A DNA stretch of 11,752 nucleotides from an uncultured Bacteroidales bacterium (GCA_900544815.1 UQWT01000062.1:1-11752), one strand, 5' to 3'; positions 1 to 6,520 are shown, numbered from the stretch's first letter. Numbers and translations are program-made. The notes: generated by a model not told the origin, from the sequence alone.

Positions 1-597
1 TCCCCTTATTATGGCATGTTTGAATCTGTCTGCCTGAACTCTTGCCCAATTATCTATCTGGTTAGATGGAATATCCTCCACATAGACTGTCATATCCTGA
101 CTTGTGAATGCATTGGAACCGTCTGCCCCTATGCATGCCATAAGTTTGTCATATTCGTTTGGGATGAACAACTTTGAGGCCTCGTATGAAAGGGAGTCTA
201 TCTTTGCATACTGTGCCATTCTTTCTGCCGGATCTGTAAGGGTTCTGTAGACCTCAAACTCATGCTCTATAGCATCCAACAGAGGTTTTTCTGCTTCATA
301 ATTCTGTGTTCCAAAAGACTCTGTTCCCTTGAACATAAGGTGTTCAAAATAGTGGGCGAGTCCTGTTGTCTCACTTGGATCATTCTTACTGCCAACTCTT
401 ACTGCAATGGCTGTCTGAAGGCGAGGCGTTGCCTTATTTACAGACATATACACCTTAAGTCCGTTGCCCAAGGTATAGATTTTGGTTTGTGTAGGGTCAT
501 TTTTTACAGTCTCATACTTGCCGCCAGTTCCGCCACAAGATGCAAGAGCAAAAAGTGCCAATAAAACCAAAGAACATAATGACATTGATTTTCTCAT
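1..597 (-). CDS. M16 family zinc peptidase lipoprotein, N-terminal part (runs off left edge)
   Basis: Reading leftwards from the ATG at 597-595 there are 199 open codons with no stop before the window edge, so the C-terminal part is missing. Residues 1-21 are a lipoprotein signal ending in LASC (lipidated Cys21), so the mature enzyme should be anchored in the envelope. Residues about 38-90 match the start of the pitrilysin/insulinase fold (TLGNGLKVYMS..., GLAHYFEHLMFKGT). This includes the inverted zinc motif HxxEH: His82 and His86 bind zinc and Glu85 is catalytic. The third zinc ligand normally lies further downstream and is outside the window. The segment ADGSNAFTSQDMTVYVEDIP (about 158-177) is also typical of the family. 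M16 enzymes degrade peptides inside a closed two-lobed chamber; the substrate here is unknown. The gene is divergent from the DUF1573 operon. Family assignment is firm; subfamily is not. Confidence 0.93.
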   Translation of the reverse strand, partial: MRKSMSLCSLVLLALFALASCGGTGGKYETVKNDPTQTKIYTLGNGLKVYMSVNKATPRLQTAIAVRVGSKNDPSETTGLAHYFEHLMFKGTESFGTQNYEAEKPLLDAIEHEFEVYRTLTDPAERMAQYAKIDSLSYEASKLFIPNEYDKLMACIGADGSNAFTSQDMTVYVEDIPSNQIDNWARVQADRFKHAIIRG

Positions 598-631
598 AAT
601 CTATTATTTATAGTTGATAATTTACTGGTGT

Positions 632-651
632 GTTTATAAATAATTATAAAC
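632..651. promoter_or_regulatory. Perfect 8-bp dyad (possible operator or small hairpin)
   Basis: GTTTATAA and TTATAAAC flank a 4-base spacer (ATAA) about 35 bases upstream of the M16 start. The symmetry is perfect but the sequence is very AT-rich, so chance is possible. It could be a repressor site or a leader hairpin for the M16 gene. No convincing TAnnTTTG promoter was found close to it on the minus strand. The nearest full match is TAATTTTG at 759-752, inside the loop of the neighbouring repeat. Confidence 0.25.
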
Positions 652-736
652 CTGTAACATAAATTGCCAAGGTAGCTAAAAATCTTTATTATCTACATAA
701 AAAAAAGATATTTTAACAATTACTTCATATCGACAA

Positions 737-837
737 GTTGGCTTTGGCTACCAAAATTAAATCAGCTAAAGCCAATGCTAAAGCTAAAGCTGATAAACTA
801 ACTTTAAACAATAAACTATTAACTATAAACTAATATG
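737..837 (-). repeat. NTTRGC hexamer hairpin element, copy A
   Basis: On the plus strand it reads GTTGGC TTTGGC (737-748), a 16-base AT-rich loop (749-764), then GCTAAA GCCAAT GCTAAA GCTAAA GCTGAT (765-794), then an AT-rich flank to about 837. The arms pair (TTGGCTTTGGCT against AGCTAAAGCCAA, one mismatch that can become G-U in RNA). Read on the minus strand, the flank plus arms plus loop align along about 100 bases with copy B at 9782-9882. The two differ by a 7-base gap and scattered substitutions, and the loops match at 13 of 16 positions. It lies in the 320-base divergent spacer between the M16 and DUF1573 genes. No function is known to me. Confidence 0.8.
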
Positions 838-839
838 AC

Positions 840-863
840 GTTGGCGTTGGCGTTGGCGTTGAT
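840..863 (+). repeat. GTTGGC tandem hexamers next to the DUF1573 promoter
   Basis: Three perfect copies of GTTGGC (840-857) are followed by a decayed fourth, GTTGAT (858-863). They belong to the same NTTRGC hexamer family as the hairpin elements in this window. They directly abut the predicted promoter, and their TTG triplets sit at the distance expected for its -33 element. Confidence 0.85.
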
Positions 864-885
864 TTATGGAAAAATTGTATCTTTG
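853..885 (+). promoter_or_regulatory. Bacteroidota-type promoter for the DUF1573-meaB-permease operon
   Basis: The -7 box TATCTTTG lies at 878-885 and matches the Bacteroidota consensus TAnnTTTG. The -33 element is supplied by TTGG inside the hexamer array: 853-856 gives a 21-base spacer, and 859-861 a 16-base one. Transcription would start near 892, leaving a leader of about 25 bases before the ATG at 918. Confidence 0.7.
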
Positions 886-917
886 CATGACTTTAACAAC
901 AAATATAAAGTAGCGAA

Positions 918-1358
918 ATGAAAAGGAACATTCTAACTTTTTTAGCCAACAATATTCCGGCGTTGGTAATGGCTTTTGCTCTGCTTTTTTCTGCGGGAAG
1001 CCTGTATGCCCAAAATGAAACTAAACCTAAAAGCAAGGATCTTACTTTTGAGAAAACAGAGCACGATTTTGGAAAATTTTCAATAAACGCAGGACCTCAA
1101 CACTGCACTTTCAAATACAAGAACAATACAGACACCCCAATTGTTATAAATTATGTATTGTCATCATGCGGGTGTACAACCCCCGAATGGTCAAAGGCTC
1201 CCATAAAGCCCGGTGATAGCGGAGAGATAAAGGTTACTTTTTTAAATGATCAGGGACCGTTCCCATTTGAAAAATCTTTGATTGTTTATGCTTCGTCTAA
1301 CGTAAAGCCCACCGTACTACGAGTAAGGGGTATTGTAACCAACGGTAGAACAAAATAA
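918..1358 (+). CDS. DUF1573 domain secreted protein
   Basis: The protein has 146 residues. Residues 1-31 form a Sec signal peptide: a basic start (MKRN), a hydrophobic core, and probable cleavage after SLYA before QNETK. The rest is a single small domain (about 42-145) with the DUF1573 hallmarks. These are FEKTEHDFG at the start, then the FKYKNNTDTPIVI strand, the conserved Cys pair SSCGCTTPEW (Cys84, Cys86), and KPGDSGEIKVTF. The fold is thought to be immunoglobulin/MSP-like; the molecular role is not established. It is expected in the periplasm or outside the cell. The gene is first in a likely operon, 34 bases ahead of meaB and about 25 bases after a predicted transcription start. Why a secreted protein precedes a cytosolic GTPase is not evident. 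Confidence 0.88.
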   Translation: MKRNILTFLANNIPALVMAFALLFSAGSLYAQNETKPKSKDLTFEKTEHDFGKFSINAGPQHCTFKYKNNTDTPIVINYVLSSCGCTTPEWSKAPIKPGDSGEIKVTFLNDQGPFPFEKSLIVYASSNVKPTVLRVRGIVTNGRTK

Positions 1359-1374
1359 AAAGAATATAAATTCT

Positions 1375-1382
1375 AAAGAGGA
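1375..1382 (+). promoter_or_regulatory. Purine-rich ribosome binding site for meaB
   Basis: AAAGAGGA sits 10 bases before the meaB ATG at 1393. This is closer to a classic Shine-Dalgarno sequence than is usual in Bacteroidota, where most starts here lack one. It supports 1393 as the true start despite the long variable N-terminus. Confidence 0.5.
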
Positions 1383-1392
1383 ATATTAAATT

Positions 1393-2535
1393 ATGAGCGA
1401 GTCTAACGTAACAACAAAAGAGTGGCCGCCAAAAAAACATGAGAACCCGGACACAGCGTTAGTTGTGAACGATGGCGTTGAGCAGCCGCCTGTAGTTAAT
1501 CCATACATCAAGAATTTTTATAAGAAAAAACCTTCGCTTCTCTCCGTTGATGAGTACATGAAGGGGATTACAGAGGGGAACACAACTATACTAAGCAAGG
1601 CTATAACATTGGTAGAAAGCTCTTTGCCTGCTCACAGGAAAATTGCACAGGACATTATAGAGAGATGCCAGATGTACTGTTCGGAAAAGAAGATGGAATC
1701 TATGCGTATTGGCATAACAGGTGTCCCCGGAGCAGGAAAAAGCACCTTTATTGAGGCGTTTGGCTCATACATAACGGATGCAGGCCACAAACTTGCAGTT
1801 TTAGCCATAGACCCAAGCTCAGAGAAGAGCAAAGGGAGTATTCTTGGAGACAAAACAAGAATGGAGACCCTTTGCAATAATCCCAAAGCTTTCATAAGGC
1901 CAAGCCCAAGCGCAGGTTCTCTTGGCGGAGTTGCACGCAAAACACGCGAAACAGTATTACTGTGCGAAGCTGCAGGATATGATGTTATCTTTATTGAAAC
2001 TGTTGGTGTGGGGCAGTCCGAAACTGCTGTACACTCTATGAGCGACTTCTTTCTGCTTCTTATGCTTTCGGGCGCCGGTGACGACCTGCAGGGAATAAAA
2101 CGCGGTATTATGGAGATGAGCGATCTTATTGCAATAACTAAGGCAGACGGCACAAACGTAGATAAGGCCAACCTTGCCAAAGCTTTGTACGCAAACGCAC
2201 TACACCTATTTCCGCCTACAGAGTCCACTTGGGTTCCAACTGCAGTTACGTCATCTGCAGTTACAAAAGAGGGGCTCCCGGAGATATACCAGAAGATAAA
2301 GGATTACTTTGCACTTGTAAAGGGTAACGGTTATTACAGACACAAGCGCAGGGAACAGGCAAAGTTTTGGATGTATGAGAGCATAAACGAGGCGCTGAGA
2401 AATAATTTCTACGAGAACCCTGAGATTGAAAAGGCTCTTGTTCAATACGAAGAGAGAGTTTTGGACGGTTCTATGGAGTCATTTATTGCGGCAGGCCAGC
2501 TGTTGGATATATACAAGCAGCAAAAGCAGATGTAG
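1393..2535 (+). CDS. meaB: Methylmalonyl-CoA mutase-associated GTPase MeaB (ArgK family)
   Basis: This is a 380-residue G3E-type P-loop GTPase. Motifs in order are the P-loop GVPGAGKST (110-118), AIDPSS (138-143) and GSILGDKTRM (148-157), followed by PSPSAGSLGGVARKT (170-184), the switch motif ETVGVGQSE (202-210) and the base-recognition loop ITKAD (248-252, in place of NKxD). MeaB binds the B12-dependent methylmalonyl-CoA mutase, gates cofactor loading and protects it from inactivation. In Bacteroidales this mutase works in the succinate-propionate pathway. The older name ArgK/LAO transport ATPase is misleading. The first 45 or so residues are a variable, probably disordered extension. The mutase genes themselves are not in the window. 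The gene is in an operon with DUF1573 (34-base gap) and the permease (12-base gap). Confidence 0.95.
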   Translation: MSESNVTTKEWPPKKHENPDTALVVNDGVEQPPVVNPYIKNFYKKKPSLLSVDEYMKGITEGNTTILSKAITLVESSLPAHRKIAQDIIERCQMYCSEKKMESMRIGITGVPGAGKSTFIEAFGSYITDAGHKLAVLAIDPSSEKSKGSILGDKTRMETLCNNPKAFIRPSPSAGSLGGVARKTRETVLLCEAAGYDVIFIETVGVGQSETAVHSMSDFFLLLMLSGAGDDLQGIKRGIMEMSDLIAITKADGTNVDKANLAKALYANALHLFPPTESTWVPTAVTSSAVTKEGLPEIYQKIKDYFALVKGNGYYRHKRREQAKFWMYESINEALRNNFYENPEIEKALVQYEERVLDGSMESFIAAGQLLDIYKQQKQM

Positions 2536-2547
2536 CAACAAGATAAG

Positions 2548-3753
2548 ATGAAAGAGTTTTTGCACGAAGGTTGGGATGTTCTCTCCAACAGTATTCTCAT
2601 TACCGGGCTGGTTCTCATTATGATGCTTATGATTGAGTATTTTAATGTTTTCTCCCACGGTAAATGGTTTTCCAAACTTCAAGGATCTAAGTTAAAGCAG
2701 ATCATTGTTGCAACGTGCCTTGGAATGATTCCAGGTTGCATTGGTGGGTTTGCTACTGTGTCGCTATATACTCACAAATTGGTAAGTTTTGGAGCACTCG
2801 TTGCAATGATGATTGCCTCATCCGGAGATGAGGCATTTGTCTTGATGGCTATGATACCGGGGAAGGCTCTGTTTATATTTGGTATACTCTTTCTTCTTGC
2901 AATAATAGTGGGTTCGCTAACTGATTACATCTTTAAGAGAAGAGAACCGAGCGTGGGTCATAACTGTTGTGATGAGGATATAGAGTACCATTCCCACAAC
3001 TCAGACTGCGAAACGCCATCTATTTTCAAAGCATCTTCGTACGCTCCAATGAGGCATCCTTCCATAAAAAGGCTTGCTATAATGGCCGGCATTGCGCTCT
3101 TCATTGGAGCTGTCATAGGTGGAATTTTCACATGCGGAGGACATAACCACGGTGCAGAATCTCATGGTCATTACCACTTAGGAGAGGATATAGAGGAGGT
3201 ATGGCATGAATGTACAGATGAGTGTTGCCACCATGAATTCCATAACCATGATGATGGCAGTGTCCATGGTGGTTTTAGATTCAATATATTGGATGAACAG
3301 TGGATAAATGTGCTTTTTGCATTGCTTAGCATTGTAACGTTATTCTTTACAGCTACGGCAAAAGAGCATTTTATTGAAGACCACATCTGGCATCATCTTA
3401 TAAAACATCATGCCTTGTCTATCTTTTTGTGGACATTTGGGACATTGGCTATTTGCCAGATAGGATTGCAGTACTTGGATATAACAAAGTGGATATCAGA
3501 CAACTTGTTCATTGTACTTATCTTTGCGATTCTTATTGGAATTATACCGGAATCCGGGCCGCATATAATCTTTATAACGCTATTTGCCCAAGGTGCCATC
3601 CCATTTTATATATTGTTGGTTAATTCCATAGTACAAGACGGGCACAGTACACTACCGCTTCTCGCCCATAATAAAATAGACTTTCTTGTTGCCAAGGGTA
3701 TAAACGTTGTTGTTGGAATTATTGTTGGCTTTGTCTGCTATATGGTTCTATAA
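2548..3753 (+). CDS. Putative 10-TM heavy-metal/manganese exporter (ArsP_2-like permease)
   Basis: The protein has 401 residues and is strongly hydrophobic. It has membrane segments at about 14-33, 50-72, 78-101, 105-126, 176-196, 253-270, 288-308, 318-335, 340-361 and 384-401. The two halves carry related signatures: GMIPGCIGGF...SSGDEAF (59-97) and GIIPESGPHIIF...VQDGHSTLP (331-370). This points to an inverted-repeat transporter of the putative 10TM heavy-metal exporter family (ArsP_2). Two hydrophilic loops are rich in His and Cys: 138-154 (HNCCDEDIEYHSH) and 196-240, with HNHGAESHGHYH and ECTDECCHHEFHNH, which suggest metal binding. The ion is not determined; Mn, Zn, Cu or arsenic compounds have been proposed for relatives. 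It starts 12 bases after meaB stops, so co-transcription and perhaps translational coupling are likely. Confidence 0.85.
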   Translation: MKEFLHEGWDVLSNSILITGLVLIMMLMIEYFNVFSHGKWFSKLQGSKLKQIIVATCLGMIPGCIGGFATVSLYTHKLVSFGALVAMMIASSGDEAFVLMAMIPGKALFIFGILFLLAIIVGSLTDYIFKRREPSVGHNCCDEDIEYHSHNSDCETPSIFKASSYAPMRHPSIKRLAIMAGIALFIGAVIGGIFTCGGHNHGAESHGHYHLGEDIEEVWHECTDECCHHEFHNHDDGSVHGGFRFNILDEQWINVLFALLSIVTLFFTATAKEHFIEDHIWHHLIKHHALSIFLWTFGTLAICQIGLQYLDITKWISDNLFIVLIFAILIGIIPESGPHIIFITLFAQGAIPFYILLVNSIVQDGHSTLPLLAHNKIDFLVAKGINVVVGIIVGFVCYMVL

Positions 3754-3758
3754 TCATA

Positions 3759-3959
3759 CAATGAACAGTTAAGAATATGAATAAAAAGGCAACTGTTGCG
3801 TTATGCTCAATTTTCAAATGCTCAAGTACTTAAGTACGCTCCGGTGTTGATAATTTCGCAAGCCTTGCATTTACACTTTTTATTCAAATTCTTGATAGAC
3901 GACGATGTAGTTTATTAAAAAAAAGGTTGCAAAAGCAACCTTTTTTTAACTGTTCATTG
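3759..3959. repeat. 200-bp imperfect palindrome between convergent genes
   Basis: The ends are a perfect 14-base inverted repeat: 3759-3772 against 3946-3959. A second pair, 3771-3788 against 3876-3893, matches at 17 of 18 positions. The centre is the 12-base palindrome GTACTTAAGTAC (3826-3837), flanked by a weaker pair (AATTTTCAA with TTGATAATT). The right arm contains 52 extra bases (3894-3945) that include the terminator. The right end overlaps the last codons and stop of rho, while the left end starts just after the permease stop. It may be a dispersed intergenic repeat or MITE-like element. No protein is supported: the short reading frame from the ATG at 3779 stops at TAA inside the central palindrome. 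Confidence 0.65.
3917..3947. terminator. Bidirectional intrinsic terminator
   Basis: GGTTGC and GCAACC form a perfect 6-bp stem around an AAAA loop (3925-3940). It is preceded by eight A and followed by seven T, so it can end both the permease operon (+) and ridA-rho (-). Extending the stem into A-T pairs makes it very stable. On the minus strand the rho stop codon (3948-3946) already lies in the tract that starts the terminator. Confidence 0.92.
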
Positions 3960-5799
3960 ATATAAGAAATTCAGCATTATCCACTGTCTTCTCCAATCTA
4001 TCCTTCATAAACTCCATAGCTTCTATGCTGTTCATATCTGCAAGATGATTCCTTAGCAGCCATATTCTGTTAACATCATCTGGTTTGTAAAGAAGATCGT
4101 CTCTACGGGTAGATGAGAGTGTTACGTCAACTGCAGGGAATATTCGCTTGTTAGCAAGTTTTCTATCCAACTGAAGCTCCATGTTACCTGTTCCTTTAAA
4201 CTCCTCAAAGATAACCTCATCCATCTTTGAACCTGTATCTGTAAGGGCTGTTGCCAAAATTGTAAGTGAGCCTCCGTTCTCCACATTTCTTGCTGCTCCA
4301 AAGAAACGTTTTGGTTTATGGAGAGCATTTGCGTCAACACCACCGCTCAACACTTTGCCCGATGCAGGCTGAACTGTATTGAAGGCTCTTGCCAAACGGG
4401 TAATGGAGTCTAACAAAATGACAACATCGTGCCCGCACTCAACCAAACGTTTTGCCTTCTCAAGGACAATGCTTGCAACCTTAACATGCCTCTCTGCCGG
4501 TTCATCGAATGTAGAGGCAACGACCTCTGCCTTAACGCTACGGGCCATATCGGTTACCTCCTCCGGGCGCTCGTCTATAAGAAGGACTATCATGTAAACC
4601 TCAGGATGGTTATCTGCTATTGCATTAGCTATCTCTTTAAGCAACATGGTTTTACCTGTCTTAGGCTGTGCCACTATAAGGCCACGCTGACCTTTACCGA
4701 TTGGTGTAAACAGATCTACTACTCTGCAAGATAAATTGTTATGTCCTTTGTCTGTAAGGTTGAATTTTTCATTAGGGAACAGCGGGGTAAGGAAATCGAA
4801 AGGGACGCGGTCTCTTATATATTCAGGACTACGTCCGTTAATGGAATTAACCTTAACTAATGGGAAATATTTATCCCCTTCCCTTGGTGGCTTAATCTCC
4901 CCCTGAAGCGTATCTCCTGTCTTTAGACCAAAAAGCTTTATCTGCGACTGCGATACGTATATATCATCCGGAGAGTTGAGGTAATTATAGTCTGAGGATC
5001 TCAGAAATCCGTATCCGTCCGGCATAATCTCAAGTACTCCGCTCGCCTCTACAACCCCTTCAAACTCTATTTTAGACTGCTTCTTGTCTTTGTCCTGAGA
5101 GTCAAACTGCTGTCTCTCCCCCGGAAAATCTGTTTTAAATTGCCTGTCGCTATCTATAGCTTTGGATTGTTCGTCGGGAAGAAGAGTTGAATTGTCATTT
5201 TCTATATTTTGCGGCTGGTTAACAGGTGCGTTACTCATGTTGCCTATTCTGGCACGCTTTCTTCCAGAGTTGCCTGGGCCTGCAATTCCCTTTATTCCCG
5301 TTTTGCCGCCTGTATTCTCCTGTTTGGCTTCCTGTTCATCATCATCTATAATAGTTGATAGGATATCGTCTATTTTTGTTTCGGATGCATCGCTTGGAAC
5401 TACTACAGAGGCTGCTTTGGGTTTTCTGCCGCGCTTAGCCTTAACGGGTTGAACAGGCTGTACATCCAATGCTGCAGGTTCCTCTTTAGCCTTCTCATTC
5501 ACTACCTGAGCATCTTTAGCCTGATTATTTGTTACGTTGTCTGCTTTCGGTTCTACCACAGGTTCTTTCACCGGAGCATCTGCAGGCTCAACAGAAACCG
5601 CAGCGTTTTTTACTGGCTGTTTGATTCTGCTTCTCTGCTTTCTCATAGGTCTCCCTATTCCTTGAATAGCCTGCTCATCCAATATTTTATAGACAAGATC
5701 CTCTTTGGAATAGGATTTTACCTTTGTGATTTTAAGCCCATCCGCTATTGCATAAAGTTCGTCCAAACTTTTGTTGCTCAATTCTATTATATCGTACAT
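3946..5799 (-). CDS. rho: Transcription termination factor Rho with Bacteroidota N-terminal insertion
   Basis: This is a 617-residue homohexameric RNA-dependent ATPase/helicase that ends transcripts. Residues 1-45 are the Rho N-terminal helical domain. Residues about 50-245 are a long insertion rich in Lys, Glu, Pro, Ala, Asn and Gln, with basic patches (KRGRKPK, GRKRARIG), and are predicted disordered. Residues about 250-322 are the RNA-binding cold-shock-like domain (GVLEIMPDGYGFLRS). The ATPase core follows: Walker A AQPKTGKT (377-384), Walker B VVILLDSITRLARAFN (459-474), Q-loop SGKVLSGGVDANALHKPKRF (480-499) and R-loop GTGNMEL (536-542). E. coli Rho has about 420 residues; the extra length is the insertion. 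In Bacteroides thetaiotaomicron the equivalent disordered region drives Rho condensate formation. The start lies 19 bases after ridA stops, and the stop codon is part of the bidirectional terminator. Confidence 0.98.
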   Translation of the reverse strand: MYDIIELSNKSLDELYAIADGLKITKVKSYSKEDLVYKILDEQAIQGIGRPMRKQRSRIKQPVKNAAVSVEPADAPVKEPVVEPKADNVTNNQAKDAQVVNEKAKEEPAALDVQPVQPVKAKRGRKPKAASVVVPSDASETKIDDILSTIIDDDEQEAKQENTGGKTGIKGIAGPGNSGRKRARIGNMSNAPVNQPQNIENDNSTLLPDEQSKAIDSDRQFKTDFPGERQQFDSQDKDKKQSKIEFEGVVEASGVLEIMPDGYGFLRSSDYNYLNSPDDIYVSQSQIKLFGLKTGDTLQGEIKPPREGDKYFPLVKVNSINGRSPEYIRDRVPFDFLTPLFPNEKFNLTDKGHNNLSCRVVDLFTPIGKGQRGLIVAQPKTGKTMLLKEIANAIADNHPEVYMIVLLIDERPEEVTDMARSVKAEVVASTFDEPAERHVKVASIVLEKAKRLVECGHDVVILLDSITRLARAFNTVQPASGKVLSGGVDANALHKPKRFFGAARNVENGGSLTILATALTDTGSKMDEVIFEEFKGTGNMELQLDRKLANKRIFPAVDVTLSSTRRDDLLYKPDDVNRIWLLRNHLADMNSIEAMEFMKDRLEKTVDNAEFLISMNS

Positions 5800-5818
5800 T
5801 ACAGATAATGGAATAAAT

Positions 5819-6196
5819 TTACTTTACTGCTATAACCTCTATCTCTACCAACGCATTCTTTGGCAAAGCTGCTACCTGAAATGCTACTCTTGCAGGGTAT
5901 GGCTCCTTAAAATATAGGGCATAGACCTCATTCAAAGCTGCAAAATTTGCCATATCAGAAAGGTATACATTTGTCTTTACCACATCATCAAAAGAGTAAC
6001 CGCCCTCTTCTAAAACATATTGCAGATTCTTGAATACTTGATGCAACTGCTCCTTTACTCCACCGGGAACAAACTCTCCTGTTGTTGCATCTATTGGGAG
6101 CTGACCCGAAACATAAATAGTTTTATCTGCTATAACAGCTTGGCTGTAAGTACCAACGGCCTTAGGCGCTTTTGGACTTGCTACAATTTTCTTCAT
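5819..6196 (-). CDS. ridA: RidA, reactive 2-iminobutanoate/2-iminopropanoate deaminase
   Basis: The protein has 125 residues, the normal length for the YjgF/YER057c/UK114 family. It hydrolyses reactive enamine/imine intermediates released by PLP enzymes such as threonine dehydratase, protecting other PLP enzymes in the cytosol. Diagnostic segments are GTYSQAV (15-21), YVSGQLPID (28-36), DVVKTNVYL (71-79) and YPARVAFQVAALPKNALVEIEVIA (100-123). The active-site Arg of E. coli RidA (Arg105) corresponds to Arg103 here and Glu120 to Glu118; the Cys107 position is Ala105. The trimeric active site should therefore be functional. It is the first gene of a probable ridA-rho operon, with a 19-base gap to rho. 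Its promoter is predicted at 6410-6380. Confidence 0.95.
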   Translation of the reverse strand: MKKIVASPKAPKAVGTYSQAVIADKTIYVSGQLPIDATTGEFVPGGVKEQLHQVFKNLQYVLEEGGYSFDDVVKTNVYLSDMANFAALNEVYALYFKEPYPARVAFQVAALPKNALVEIEVIAVK

Positions 6197-6379
6197 AATA
6201 TGTATAAATTAATTTAAAAATTTCAAAAAAATTCTGATTCTTTTTAACAAATGGCAACTCTCATAACAATTTAAAAACAACAACTGATTAGAGAATTTTA
6301 TTAAAAGAAATATTTAAGAAAACCTAAACAGAGAAAGAGACATTAATTATGCATTAAACTCCCTGCTCTACGGTAACGA
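6197..6379 (-). other. Long 5' leader of ridA-rho mRNA
   Basis: If the promoter at 6410-6380 is used, ridA has an untranslated leader of about 175-180 bases, far longer than the leaders of about 25 bases elsewhere in this window. On the transcribed strand it is AU-rich, with a pyrimidine-rich run around 6340-6315. That run coincides with a 9-codon reading frame (6343-6314, MSLSLFRFS then stop). No strong hairpin or known riboswitch was recognised. Such a leader could host Rho autoregulation, as happens for rho in E. coli, but this is inference. Confidence 0.35.
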
Positions 6380-6410
6380 CAAAAGTATGAATATATTTTC
6401 TAATAACAAA
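6380..6410 (-). promoter_or_regulatory. Bacteroidota-type promoter for ridA-rho
   Basis: On the minus strand the -7 box TACTTTTG lies at 6387-6380 (consensus TAnnTTTG). The -33 box TTTG lies at 6410-6407, with an ideal 19-base spacer. It sits 31 bases beyond the terminator of the upstream peptidase operon, so ridA-rho should be an independent transcription unit. Confidence 0.75.
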
Positions 6411-6441
6411 ACAATGCAGACAAAAACAGCTGATAAAATGC

Positions 6442-6483
6442 AAAAAAAATTGCAAGATCCCGTTTTATGACAAAATCTTGCAA
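6442..6483 (-). terminator. Intrinsic terminator of the DPP III operon
   Basis: TTGCAAGAT (6450-6458) and ATCTTGCAA (6475-6483) form a perfect 9-bp stem around a 16-base loop. On the minus strand it is followed by eight T (6449-6442). It lies about 40 bases after the DPP III stop codon, in the correct orientation for that gene. Confidence 0.9.
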
Positions 6484-6520
6484 CTTTCATCTATCTGTTT
6501 TTAGCAAAATTCAATAATTG

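Noticed and set aside
1632..2228. 198-residue open frame on the minus strand
   Set aside because: It lies wholly antisense to the conserved GTPase core of meaB, and its translation has no recognisable motif.
3779..3832. Small peptide gene starting at the ATG at 3779
   Set aside because: It ends within 18 codons at a TAA inside the palindrome, and its sequence is fully explained by the inverted-repeat structure.
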